A stretch of DNA of 64,000 nt from Catellatospora tritici. Its GTDB lineage: Bacteria > Actinomycetota > Actinomycetes > Mycobacteriales > Micromonosporaceae. The position numbers and the translations under genes are program-made. This document shows, piece by piece, positions 56,153-64,000 of this stretch. Under the pieces are notes generated by a model. That model was given only the letters and a program-made list of their open reading frames with translations, ran no database searches and was not told the DNA's origin. Positions within the stretch are counted from its first letter, which is position 1, and each line of letters starts with the position of its first letter. The stretch is from NCBI RefSeq assembly GCF_019083965.1, contig NZ_JAHRCY010000004.1:1-64000 (forward strand), read 5' to 3'.

Positions 56153-56865
56153 GAATGTCTTGTCCTTCTTCTGTGGTGTCGGCGTGCCCGATCGGGCCAG
56201 CCGGATTGGGGCCTTCCTGCGCAGCCCTGCGGAATCGGCTGTTGCTCCCAGCAAGGGTAAAGCTGATGACCCTGGCTTGATCGCTGGCGGGACGCCGCGC
56301 CTGGTTGTGCCCGGGGCGGACGTTTCTCGAAGGGCTGCCGACCGAGGGGGAAGATCTGCCATCGGACGCCCGCTACGCTCCGATCATGATCGGATGCCCG
56401 GCGGCGCTGGGCGTCGCCTGTAGCGGACGCGGCGTTGTCGGTCCGCACACTGAAGTGTCGGGGGGGCGATCGGGTGGTGGTCTGCCAACGCTCGGCCCTC
56501 CAACCTCGGAGTTGTCCTGTGGACACTGCCGAGACTGGCAGCGCGCCCTGTGGGCGCTGGCCCGCCAACGATGTTGACGAAATGATCCGCCGCCCACTCT
56601 ACGCGCACTGAACGCAGCGCTGACGCCGCCGACTCTGCAAGCCGATGCCAGCGATGGACCTGGCTCCCACTCGGCAAGGACCGACTCGACCCCGTCTCGT
56701 GTCATATGCGCGTCCGGGTGTGACCCATCTAGGCGCCTCGCAGGTGTCGGCGACCTGCGACCTACAGCGGCGGTTGCACGTTGGTACGTCCGGCTGCGCG
56801 AGTTGATCGAGGAGCCGCGAAAGCTCGACTGTCGCCGGCATCCTCACTCGACTAGCGTCTATGAC
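56153..56865. other. Intergenic stretch without a recognised gene
   Basis: About 710 bp. Several overlapping frames of 80-140 codons exist on both strands, but none has a family match or a good start. No repeats were noticed. Confidence 0.5.
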
Positions 56866-57090
56866 ATGGCAACCACGGTGCTACGCGTACGGCTAATCGG
56901 CGGCGACCGCGTGGATGTCACGTACGACAACCCAGACCTGCCCGACGTGGACGAGCTGGTGAAACACGTGACCTCGACACTGGCACAGGATTCGGGAGTG
57001 CTGCTCACCAAACACGGTGATCGGCTTGTCGTGCTCTACGGCCGAGGAGTCGCAGCCATCGAAGTCGCGCCTCGCGGTGCGGTGCTGTGA
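56866..57090 (+). CDS. Small conserved-type hypothetical protein (74 aa)
   Basis: 74 aa from ATG at 56866. A TAGCGT hexamer lies seven to twelve nt upstream and there is no ribosome site, so it may be leaderless. The sequence TTVLRVRLIGGDRVDVTYDN, then VDELVKHVTSTLAQDSGVLL and KHGDRLVVLYGRGVAAIEVA suggests a beta-alpha-beta fold of ubiquitin-like size. Function unknown. The cold-shock gene leader begins about 35 bp downstream. Confidence 0.55.
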   Translation: MATTVLRVRLIGGDRVDVTYDNPDLPDVDELVKHVTSTLAQDSGVLLTKHGDRLVVLYGRGVAAIEVAPRGAVL

Positions 57091-57174
57091 CGGAGCAGCG
57101 CGCATGGTGCTGACGAACGAACGATCGTGTGCTACGGTAACCGAGTTGCAGTTTTGATTTCCGTAGACGTTTCG

Positions 57175-57214
57175 GCGCCTGGTGGTCTAACCAAGACCAT
57201 ACAGGCGCTTTTTT
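57175..57214 (+). terminator. Intrinsic terminator/attenuator in the cold-shock gene leader
   Basis: Stem GCGCCTG..GGTCT pairing with AGACC..CAGGCGC around an AACCA loop, followed by six T residues. It lies 86 bp before the cold-shock ATG. It could end the upstream transcript, but its position allows conditional termination. Confidence 0.75.
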
Positions 57215-57299
57215 CGTTTGTGTCGTTTCCGACGCGGGTGATCAACGCGGCGGCGTGGGACCGCACAGTGCGGCCCCAACAGCCTGCGAAGGAGCAGAC

Positions 57300-57503
57300 A
57301 TGGCTACAGGTACCGTGAAATGGTTCAACGCCGACAAGGGCTTCGGCTTCATCAGCCAGGACGACGGCGGCGCCGACGTCTTCGCCCACTTCTCGGCGAT
57401 CTCCTCAAACGGCTTCCGCAGCCTCGACGAGAACCAGCGCGTGGAGTTCGACATCACCCAGGGCCCGAAGGGCCCCCAGGCGTCGGCCATCCGCTCGCTC
57501 TGA
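57300..57503 (+). CDS. csp: Cold-shock protein (CspA family)
   Basis: 67 aa from ATG at 57300 with GAAGGAG upstream, the standard family size. The RNP motifs are [16 protein letters not shown] (RNP1 KGFGFI) and DVFAHFSAI (RNP2 VFAHF). It binds single-stranded RNA or DNA as an RNA chaperone and is often abundant during cold or stationary phase. A stem-loop with a T tract in the 5' leader (57175-57214) suggests regulation by transcript termination. A hairpin follows at 57517. Confidence 0.95.
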   Translation: MATGTVKWFNADKGFGFISQDDGGADVFAHFSAISSNGFRSLDENQRVEFDITQGPKGPQASAIRSL

Positions 57504-57516
57504 TCCACGCTTTCCC

Positions 57517-57552
57517 GAACGGCGGTCTGACTGGTTCAGCAGGCCGCCGTTC
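57517..57552 (+). terminator. Terminator after the cold-shock gene
   Basis: 9-bp stem GAACGGCGG/CCGCCGTTC with an 18-nt loop, 14 bp after the stop codon. Confidence 0.6.
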
Positions 57553-57653
57553 GGCGTTTCATCTATCATCATTTGATCAGGTTCGTTCTTGCGATGTCCC
57601 GTGGCCTGCGGCCCGTGCCTTCTTTGCGACGTGCCGTTCGAGGAAGGCATCAC

Positions 57654-57950
57654 ATGACCGTGATCACCACGTCACCGCGCCCGCGCACCACCCACCCGCC
57701 GACCGCCCCCGGCGGCTTCAGCCACGACCGGCAGCCAGTCGCGGGCGCTCCGCTCTGGAGCCCCACCCCCGCTGCGGCCTTCGGTCGCATAGCACCGTTC
57801 CTCGCTCCGCCCACCACGGAAGAACAGAGGCCCGCGCCTCGTGCATCCGATTGCGATGAGGTGGCGATGCATCGACTGCGCTACCCGTTCACTATCGCAA
57901 CCGACACGGTGCCACAGCGGACAGTGAAGATGGCCGCCCAGTCAGTGTGA
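57654..57950 (+). CDS. Hypothetical small protein, Pro-rich
   Basis: 98 aa from ATG at 57654 with GAGGAAGG upstream. The first 60 residues are rich in Pro, Thr and Ala (TTSPRPRTTHPPTAPGGFSH) and the end is mixed (HRLRYPFTIATDTVPQRTVK). There is no family, membrane segment or signal peptide. The ribosome site supports translation; function is unknown. Confidence 0.45.
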   Translation: MTVITTSPRPRTTHPPTAPGGFSHDRQPVAGAPLWSPTPAAAFGRIAPFLAPPTTEEQRPAPRASDCDEVAMHRLRYPFTIATDTVPQRTVKMAAQSV

Positions 57951-58430
57951 GCTCATAGAACAACCACTGGCGATACCTGCAGCAGCCAAACGCCGGTCGC
58001 CCTAGCGTTACGAGAAGCGACGTCGGGACCCGGAACTGGCCGACCTCGACGGCATGCTGGAGCATACGGACCACGGCGACGGGTCCGACGACGCCGACGC
58101 AACTGAGTCTGCCGAGCCAGGCGCGACTATCGCCTGAACGCGTGAATGCGTTTCGGCTGCTGCCATATCCGGTCCACCGGCGACGGTGGGCGACCGGCCG
58201 AGCCGTTTGCCGCTGGCGATGACCAGGTCCACCACGCCCCCATGGAGGCGTGTTCCTCCTCTGTGGCGGGCGCGAGATGCCACACTGGCGACAGTGCCGC
58301 TCAGAGTCCACTGCCGGTCTTGCCTCGCGCTCCCGGTCGTCCCGTCGGGCGGTGGGGCGCTGTCGGCAAGGTGACAGGAGTATGCGTTCAGCGGCTCCGG
58401 AGCCGACTAGGCGTCCACCATGATGCTCTT
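57951..58430. other. Intergenic stretch with a possible gene tail
   Basis: About 480 bp. A plus-strand frame ending at 58138 encodes EKRRRDPELADLDGMLEHTD, then an acidic tail (DGSDDADATESAEPG), but follows a stop and lacks a start. Otherwise nothing is seen. Confidence 0.35.
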
Positions 58431-58853
58431 GTGAACCTTCCTCGGATGACATCGTTGTTGGCCGCTGCTGTCCTGGCGCTGTCTGGATGCGGCGATCCGG
58501 CCGGAGGGGTTACCGCAGCGAGCACGGACGGCCCCACGGCGCGCCCATCGGTGCGACCGTCCATCGAAGCCACCGCGGCTGCGCCGTCACAGACCGCGGC
58601 GGCGTCGCCCGCCGCACCAGCCGCACTGCAGTTCGGGCCGGACAACGTGCGCGAGTTGTCGGTGACGAAGAATGTAAAGGGAGGCCAGGCAAACGTCGCG
58701 GTCGTCGCGGCCGGCACGCCTGCCCAACTGCTCAACGTCGGAAAGGGCTGCGTCGACCACTTCAGGCGCACGTACAAGGCCGCGTTCTGCTACGTGTTCG
58801 GCGATGTCAATCGTCGATACGCCGTCAAGCCCGACTTGACCTACCGCACATAG
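58431..58853 (+). CDS. Small lipoprotein of unknown function
   Basis: 140 aa from GTG at 58431 (ATG at 58446 is an alternative; no clear ribosome site). Signal peptide and lipobox: MTSLLAAAVLALSGCGDPAG, with lipidated Cys in LSGC. A Thr/Ala/Pro-rich linker of about 45 residues follows (ATAAAPSQTAAASPAAPAAL), then a C-terminal domain ELSVTKNVKGGQANVAVVAA, LNVGKGCVDHFRRTYKAAFC, YVFGDVNRRYAV with two Cys that could form a disulfide. No family recognised. Probably membrane-anchored and external. Confidence 0.6.
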   Translation: MNLPRMTSLLAAAVLALSGCGDPAGGVTAASTDGPTARPSVRPSIEATAAAPSQTAAASPAAPAALQFGPDNVRELSVTKNVKGGQANVAVVAAGTPAQLLNVGKGCVDHFRRTYKAAFCYVFGDVNRRYAVKPDLTYRT

Positions 58854-58866
58854 ATCCGGCGCTGCC

Positions 58867-59031
58867 GTGCTCCGAGCGCACAAGGACGAGTGGGTGGACA
58901 CCGCCAACAAAATCCGGCGTACAGGTCGACTCGTCCGGCGCTCCAAGTCCGAGGTGGTCAGGCAGCACGTCAACCCGCCTGCGGCTCTCGACGTCGATCA
59001 GGATCGTCGCGTAGCGGTGCCGTCGGCGTAA
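58867..59031 (+). CDS. Possible short protein with RHH-like motif
   Basis: A GTG at 58867 opens 54 codons: VLRAHKDEWVDTANKIRRTG, then RLVRRSKSEVVRQHVNPPAA. The EWVDTANKIRRTG...SKSEVVRQ pattern resembles a ribbon-helix-helix domain. There is no clear ribosome site and the length is small, so it may be a fragment. Confidence 0.3.
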   Translation: MLRAHKDEWVDTANKIRRTGRLVRRSKSEVVRQHVNPPAALDVDQDRRVAVPSA

Positions 59032-59282
59032 ACGGCAGGCGGCCCGTCAGGACCGGCCGTGGCGGAAGCCGTGTCACCCCGTGAGAGGTTCCGGGCGGCT
59101 GGCCCGACCACCCTCCGGCCGCACGTGAACGTCCTTTCCGGAATCTGCCGCCGCAACTGCCGGTGGGCATCCTTCGGTGGCGCCTGAGCTGCGATGACGA
59201 TGCTCGATCGACGTACAGCGAATGATCCGGTGCTCCTCCCTACTGTCCACGGTGTTCTGTCACCCAACGGGGAAGAGGGACC

Positions 59283-62200
59283 GTGTTCCGACGATTCACC
59301 AAGCATCGAACTCTCCTCAGCCTGATGTTGCCCGCCCTGGTGGCGACGACGACGGCTGCCAACCCGCTGCCGGTGTCCGCGGCACCCACGGCGTCGTGCG
59401 CGGGCGTATCGGCGGTCGCCGCCGACGAGCGAACCGCCGTCGCCAGCGCCCGCGCCTGCCACGTACGGGTGGAGGTCACCGGCAAGCGCACCGAGCAGGC
59501 GGAGACCTACGCCAACCCCGACGGCACCTACACGATGCGGATCTCCGCTGTGCCGCAGCGGGTCAAGCAGTCCGACGGTACCTGGGCGGCGATCGACACC
59601 CGGCTGCGCCGACGCGCCGACGGCGCGCTCGTACCGGCCATGGTGGCGCAGCCGCTGGCCCTCTCCGGCGGCGGCACCGCGCCGCTGGTGAGCCTGCGCA
59701 CGAAGGGCGGCGACCTGACCCTGTCCTGGCCGGCGCCCCTGCCGACCCCGACGATCGACGGCGACGCGGCCGTCTACGCCGCTGTCCGGCCGGGCGTCGA
59801 CCTGCGGGTACGTGCGCTGCGTACCGGCTTCACCTATGTCCTGGTCGCCCGCGACGCCGCCGCGCTGCGGCAGCTGACCCGGGTCGCGCTGACTGTCGGT
59901 GGCCCTACGCTGCAAAAACGCGGCGACGGTTCCGCCGAGGTCGTTTCGCGCGCCGGCGAGGTGCTGCTGTCGGCGGGCGGAGCCACGATGTGGGACTCCA
60001 CCGGCACCGGCTCGTCCGCGGCCGGACCCGGCGACACCGCCCGCAACGCCGCGGTGCGCACCACGGTCGCGGGCAACCAGCTGGTGCTGGAGCCGGACGC
60101 GGCGGCACTCGACGATCCGGCGCTGACGTTCCCGGTCTATGTCGACCCGCAGATCGCGGGTCGCAACCGGTGGGCGTACGCCGACAGTTCCAACAGCGAC
60201 CGCAACGACGGCATCGCCCGCGTCGGCCAGAACCCGGACGGCAGCGGCACCTACCGCTCCTTCTTCGAGTTCCCGATGGCCGGCACCGCCGGGGCGCGCA
60301 TCATCGCCACCAGCTTCGACACGCTGCTGACGCACTCTTACTCGTGCGGCGGCACCCCCGTGAGCCTCTACTGGACCAGCGCCATCACCGCCGGGGTGAA
60401 CGGCACGAGGGTCGGCTGGAGCCCCGCTCTGAACCAGTGGCTGGACGAGCAGTGGGGCATGGCGCACAAGCCGAGCGGCGGCACGGGCTGCGCCAACGAC
60501 CCGCAGCCGGACCTGCCGATGCACTTCAACAACGTGCTGCAGACCAAGGTCCAGGAGTGGGCCAACGCCGGGGTGTCGGCCGTGACGCTGGGCCTGTCGG
60601 CCAAGGGACCGAACGGTCTCAACGAGACCGCCACCGACCGGTGGAAGAAGTTCGACCCGGGCAGTACCTGGCTCGTCATCAACTACAACTCCTACCCGGT
60701 CACCCCGGCGCCGAGCGCGCTGACCACGGTCGGCACCTCGCAGACGGTGGCATGCCACACCGGTGACGTGGCCCAGCAGCCCCACATCGGCACCACCAAC
60801 GGGGTGCACCTGCGGGCCACGCTGACCGACAACGACAGTGCCGACGTCCTGGTGGCCAGGTACGAATGGCAGGACGTGACCACCGGCCTGTCCCACATCA
60901 TGGCCGACACCCCCGGGTTCAACCCGCCGCACACCTTCGACGTCACCGTCCCGGCGGCTTCCCTGCCCGCCGGGCACAGCATCCGCTGGCGGGTGCACGC
61001 TTTCGACGGCACCGACAGTGGCGGCACCTCGGCGTGGTGCCAGTTCGCCGTCGACAACGGCGTACCCGGACAGCCGACGCTGACCTCGACCGACCTGCCC
61101 GTCTTCCCGGCGAACCCGCCGACGACGGCGACGATCGGGCGGCCGGGCACGGTGACGGCGACGCCCGCGCCGGGCGACACCGACATCGTCGCCTACTACT
61201 ACGGCATCGGCGCCGCCGAGCAGGCGCCGACGACCTACATCCAGGCGGCGGCCGACGGCACCGCGCAACTGCCGATCGTGCCGGTGGTGTCCGGGCTCAA
61301 CAAGAACTTCCTGACCGTCGTCGCGGTCGACGCGGCGGGCAACCGGTCACCGCTGCCGGTCAGCGCGCCCGACGGGGGCGGCACCCGGCAGTTCCGGGCC
61401 AACGCGCCGGCCACGGTCACGCATGTGAAGGGCGACGTCACCGGCGACGGCAAGGCCGACATCACCGGCTACTACGACCTCGGCAACGGCCAGTCGCAGT
61501 TCATGACGTTCGTGTCCAAGGCGGACGGCTCCGGCTACTACCAGCCGGTCACCCCGATCGTGCACGACGCCGGTGCGCTGCCCGCGGGTTCGACGCGGGT
61601 CAACGGCGACTTCACCGGCGACGGCGTCACCGACCTGGCGGCGTTCCGCGACGAGGGCAACTGCCGGATGACGCTCTACTGGTGGACGGGCACCCGCAAC
61701 GGATTCTCGGCCTCCTCCGGCCCGCTGTGGGACTCCGGCGCCGGGAACTGGTGCTTCGCCAACGTCGGCAACAAGGTCTTCACCGGCGACTACACCGGTG
61801 ACGGCAAGGATGACATCGGGCTCTTCTACAAGTACCCCAACCAGCTCACCCGCCTGTTCGTCTTCCCCGCCAAGGCCGACGGCACCGGCTTCGGCCTGCC
61901 CCAGATCTGGTGGGACTCCGGCGTCGGCAACTTCGACTGGAACCGGATGCGCGCCGTATCGGGCAACTTCGACGGCAACGGCAAGGCCGGGGTCGCCGTG
62001 ATCTACGACTACGGCAACTGCGTGACGAGCGTCTTCAGGTACACCTCGACCGGCACCGCGATGAACTGGCCCACGCTGGTCTTCCACACCGAGCCGCCCG
62101 ACTGGTGCTCGCCCAACATGACCGCCTGGTTCGGCGGCGACCTCACCGGCGACGGCAAGGACGACATCAGCGCCCTCTACTACTACGGCAACAATTTCTA

Positions 62201-62483
62201 CAAGCTCTTCAGCTTCGCCGGTCCCGGCCTGGGCCCCATCGGCGAGACCGGTGTACCCGCCACGCAGGGCGACGCCAACCAGCTCAAGTCGTTCGTGGGC
62301 GACGCGAACGGTGACGGCCGAGCCGACTTCGGCAGCTTCGTCAACACCGATGCCGCGACCAACCGCACCCAACTGCGGGTCTTCTACGGCAACGGGTCGA
62401 CCTTCGCCACCGACGTCCTGCGCTGGGACTCCAACACCCTCACCGGCGGCCTCAACTGGTCCCGGTTCACCCCGATCGTCTAG
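59283..62483 (+). CDS. Large secreted protein with DNRLRE-like and FG-GAP (VCBS) repeats
   Basis: 1066 aa from GTG at 59283 (AGAGGGACC upstream). Signal peptide about 1-33 (TLLSLMLPALVATTTAANPL ending VSAAPT). Residues 60-480 form beta-sandwich modules of the kind found before actinobacterial RHS proteins (VYVDPQIAGRNRWAYADSS, VQEWANAGVSAVTLGLSAKG). After about residue 700 come at least six FG-GAP-like repeats with Ca-loop motifs: VKGDVTGDGKADITGYYD, VNGDFTGDGVTDLAAFRD, FTGDYTGDGKDDIGLFYK, SGNFDGNGKAGVAVIYD, FGGDLTGDGKDDISALYY, VGDANGDGRADFGSFV. No enzyme motif was seen. It is 21 bp from the RHS-like gene, so the two are probably coexpressed. Confidence 0.85.
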   Translation: MFRRFTKHRTLLSLMLPALVATTTAANPLPVSAAPTASCAGVSAVAADERTAVASARACHVRVEVTGKRTEQAETYANPDGTYTMRISAVPQRVKQSDGTWAAIDTRLRRRADGALVPAMVAQPLALSGGGTAPLVSLRTKGGDLTLSWPAPLPTPTIDGDAAVYAAVRPGVDLRVRALRTGFTYVLVARDAAALRQLTRVALTVGGPTLQKRGDGSAEVVSRAGEVLLSAGGATMWDSTGTGSSAAGPGDTARNAAVRTTVAGNQLVLEPDAAALDDPALTFPVYVDPQIAGRNRWAYADSSNSDRNDGIARVGQNPDGSGTYRSFFEFPMAGTAGARIIATSFDTLLTHSYSCGGTPVSLYWTSAITAGVNGTRVGWSPALNQWLDEQWGMAHKPSGGTGCANDPQPDLPMHFNNVLQTKVQEWANAGVSAVTLGLSAKGPNGLNETATDRWKKFDPGSTWLVINYNSYPVTPAPSALTTVGTSQTVACHTGDVAQQPHIGTTNGVHLRATLTDNDSADVLVARYEWQDVTTGLSHIMADTPGFNPPHTFDVTVPAASLPAGHSIRWRVHAFDGTDSGGTSAWCQFAVDNGVPGQPTLTSTDLPVFPANPPTTATIGRPGTVTATPAPGDTDIVAYYYGIGAAEQAPTTYIQAAADGTAQLPIVPVVSGLNKNFLTVVAVDAAGNRSPLPVSAPDGGGTRQFRANAPATVTHVKGDVTGDGKADITGYYDLGNGQSQFMTFVSKADGSGYYQPVTPIVHDAGALPAGSTRVNGDFTGDGVTDLAAFRDEGNCRMTLYWWTGTRNGFSASSGPLWDSGAGNWCFANVGNKVFTGDYTGDGKDDIGLFYKYPNQLTRLFVFPAKADGTGFGLPQIWWDSGVGNFDWNRMRAVSGNFDGNGKAGVAVIYDYGNCVTSVFRYTSTGTAMNWPTLVFHTEPPDWCSPNMTAWFGGDLTGDGKDDISALYYYGNNFYKLFSFAGPGLGPIGETGVPATQGDANQLKSFVGDANGDGRADFGSFVNTDAATNRTQLRVFYGNGSTFATDVLRWDSNTLTGGLNWSRFTPIV

Positions 62484-62504
62484 GCCCGAGAGGAGAGACA
62501 ACCC

Positions 62505-64000
62505 ATGAGATCCTTACGACGATCCCTGCTGATGGCCGCGAGCTTCGTGCTCGCCGGCACGCTGGGTGTCACGGTGCCGGGTCCCGCGACAGCGGCTCCC
62601 ACCCGACCATCCCGACCAGCACTCCTTGCCTCCGTGCCCGGCTCGGACGGTGTCGTGAAGGCGCCGCCGTCGGACCCGAACCCCGCGCTGAAGGCCGCGC
62701 CGCCGCAAAGCGCCTGGCCCAAGGCGGGATTCGCGGAGATCACCCTGCCGTCGACCGCCGCAGCCGCGTCGGCCGGCGGCGGCGCGCGGCAGTGGTCCTT
62801 CGCGTCGGGCCTGCCGGTCGCCGCACGGCCCAGGCTCGCCGCGTCCGGTACCAAGTCGGCCGGTGCCCTCACCTCCCCGGCGAAGGTCGGGGTGCGAGTC
62901 GAGGACCACGACGTCGCGCGGCGCTCCGGATACGACGTGATGGTGCGGCTCAACCGGACCGACGGGGGCACGACCGGGGCGCCGTTGTCGGTGGCGGTGA
63001 GCTACGCCGGGTTCCGCAACGCGTACGGCGGTGACTGGGCGGGCCGTTTGCGGCTGGTGAGCGTACCCGACTGCGCCGCCACCACCCCCGACGCGGCAGG
63101 CTGCCGCGCCACGGTCGTGCCCAGCGTCAACGACCGCGCCGCGGGCCTGGTCAGCGCGGACGTCTCGGTGGCGGCCACCGGGACCACGCTCGCGCTGGCC
63201 GGGGGCCCGTCCTCGGACGGGGGCACCTTCGCCGCGACCGATCTGGCCGCCTCCGGCTCCTGGTCGGCGGGCGGCAGCTCGGGCGGGTTCGGCTGGACTT
63301 ACCCGATGCGCTCGCCGCCGTCGCTGGGCGGCCCGAAGCCGCCACTGGCGCTGTCCTACTCGTCGCAGGGGGTCGACGGCATGACCGCCGCGACCAACGC
63401 CCAGCCCAGCTGGGTGGGGGAGGGCTTCGGCTGGCAGCCCGGCTCGATCGAGCGCTCCTACCGCACCTGCTCCGACGACGGGCAGGCGGGCAGCAGCGAC
63501 CTGTGCTGGGTCACCGACAACGCGACCATCTCGCTCAACGGCCACACCAACACGCTGATCTACGACGCCGCGTCGGGGCAGTGGCGGCCGGACGGCGAGG
63601 ACGGTTCCATCGTCGAGCGGCTCACCGACGCGTCATTGGGCAACGGCGACGACGACAACGAGTACTGGAAGGTCACCACGACCGACGGCATGCAGTACTT
63701 CTTCGGCAAGCACAAGCTGCCCGGAGCGCCCGCAGGGGCGGAGACCAACTCGGTCTTCTACGAGCCTGTCTTCGGCAACAACACCGGCGAGCCGTGCCAC
63801 GGTTCCACCTTCGCGGCGTCGAGCTGCCAGCAGGCCTACCGCTGGAACCTCGACTACGTGATCGACACCCACGGCAACACGATGTCGTTCTACTACACCC
63901 GCGAGCTGAACCAGTACGCCCGCAACGGTTCGACCAGCACCGTGGTGAGCTACGTCCGCGGCGGCTACCTGCGGGAGATCGACTACGGGACGCGCCTGGA
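62505..64000 (+). CDS. Secreted RHS/polymorphic-toxin-like protein, N-terminal part (runs off window)
   Basis: Open from ATG at 62505 (GAGAGGAGAG upstream) to the end of the window, 498 codons without a stop. Signal peptide about 1-31 (RRSLLMAASFVLAGTLGVTV ending ATAAPT). The family hallmarks of secreted actinobacterial RHS proteins follow: PPLALSYSSQGVDGMTAATN, QPSWVGEGFGWQPGSIERSY, TDGMQYFFGKHKLPGAPAG and YRWNLDYVIDTHGNTMSFYY. The YD repeats and any C-terminal toxin domain would lie beyond 64000. It is preceded by the FG-GAP protein gene. Toxin activity cannot be judged from this part. Confidence 0.85.
   Translation, partial: MRSLRRSLLMAASFVLAGTLGVTVPGPATAAPTRPSRPALLASVPGSDGVVKAPPSDPNPALKAAPPQSAWPKAGFAEITLPSTAAAASAGGGARQWSFASGLPVAARPRLAASGTKSAGALTSPAKVGVRVEDHDVARRSGYDVMVRLNRTDGGTTGAPLSVAVSYAGFRNAYGGDWAGRLRLVSVPDCAATTPDAAGCRATVVPSVNDRAAGLVSADVSVAATGTTLALAGGPSSDGGTFAATDLAASGSWSAGGSSGGFGWTYPMRSPPSLGGPKPPLALSYSSQGVDGMTAATNAQPSWVGEGFGWQPGSIERSYRTCSDDGQAGSSDLCWVTDNATISLNGHTNTLIYDAASGQWRPDGEDGSIVERLTDASLGNGDDDNEYWKVTTTDGMQYFFGKHKLPGAPAGAETNSVFYEPVFGNNTGEPCHGSTFAASSCQQAYRWNLDYVIDTHGNTMSFYYTRELNQYARNGSTSTVVSYVRGGYLREIDYGTRL

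Noticed and set aside
58998-61268. Long minus-strand open frame of 756 codons
   Set aside because: Antisense to the FG-GAP protein gene; Arg/Gly/Val-rich composition typical of high-GC shadow frames, with no family motif.

Overview
The window is high-GC DNA with GTG/TTG starts, short intergenic gaps and mycothiol/F420-era actinobacterial gene families. The mix of families (MEDS/STAS regulators, secreted glycoside hydrolases with ricin or CBM2 modules, a DosR-type regulon, an Rph with its RAE element, RHS-type secreted proteins) fits a filamentous actinomycete, most likely a member of the Micromonosporaceae. This assignment is inference from family content. No rRNA, tRNA or CRISPR array was recognised.

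Layout. 1-8970: the end of an ABC-2 permease, a deazaflavin-dependent nitroreductase, an AraC/VOC pair, a GH54-type arabinofuranosidase with a ricin lectin domain, a remnant of an endonuclease/exonuclease/phosphatase gene, a frameshifted secreted beta-helix protein, a broken DUF1062 gene and an MDR oxidoreductase. 9206-11885: a divergent arsenic cluster (ArsN-like acetyltransferase and ArsR; ArsR, aquaglyceroporin and ArsC) with no ArsB/ACR3 pump in view. 12029-15896: a DUF6766 membrane protein, partner-switching regulators (HATPase, MEDS-STAS, STAS) and a membrane protein. 15990-17690: three gene remnants around a SRPBCC gene. 17691-23086: a plant-polysaccharide island (LacI regulator, GH43, CBM2-GH5) with a CGAAA-N-TTTCG operator.

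24224-41785 is the most coherent block. It looks like a DosR/DevR dormancy regulon: two DosR-like response regulators, one DosS-like GAF-GAF kinase that keeps the heme-ligand His and distal Tyr positions, four Acg-type nitroreductases, two tandem universal stress proteins, a CBS-pair protein, a CtpF-like P-type ATPase, an alcohol dehydrogenase, a phosphoketolase and a two-TM membrane protein. Eight GGGAC-N-WW-N-G-NCCC-like boxes lie 35-125 bp upstream of these genes. Together they suggest a hypoxia/NO switch that reroutes carbon (phosphoketolase, Adh), disposes of reductant (nitroreductases) and maintains ions (ATPase).

41817-46807: an enoyl-reductase-like protein divergent from a GlxA-type regulator, then a rifamycin phosphotransferase gene preceded by a 19-bp RAE element. 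46899-59031 is an accessory region with transposase fragments (IS5, IS1380), a five-repeat treble-clef/GIY-YIG-like protein, a second degenerate arsC, a double inverted repeat, and two closely related small MerR genes, each behind a conserved leader of about 235 bp that ends in the same 12-bp GC hairpin just before the start. A third MerR gene (23162-23500) has an unrelated but equally placed perfect 32-bp palindrome. 56866-59031 holds small genes including a cold-shock protein whose 5' leader contains an intrinsic terminator. 59283-64000: a large secreted FG-GAP-type protein followed by the start of an RHS/polymorphic-toxin-like secreted protein that runs off the window.
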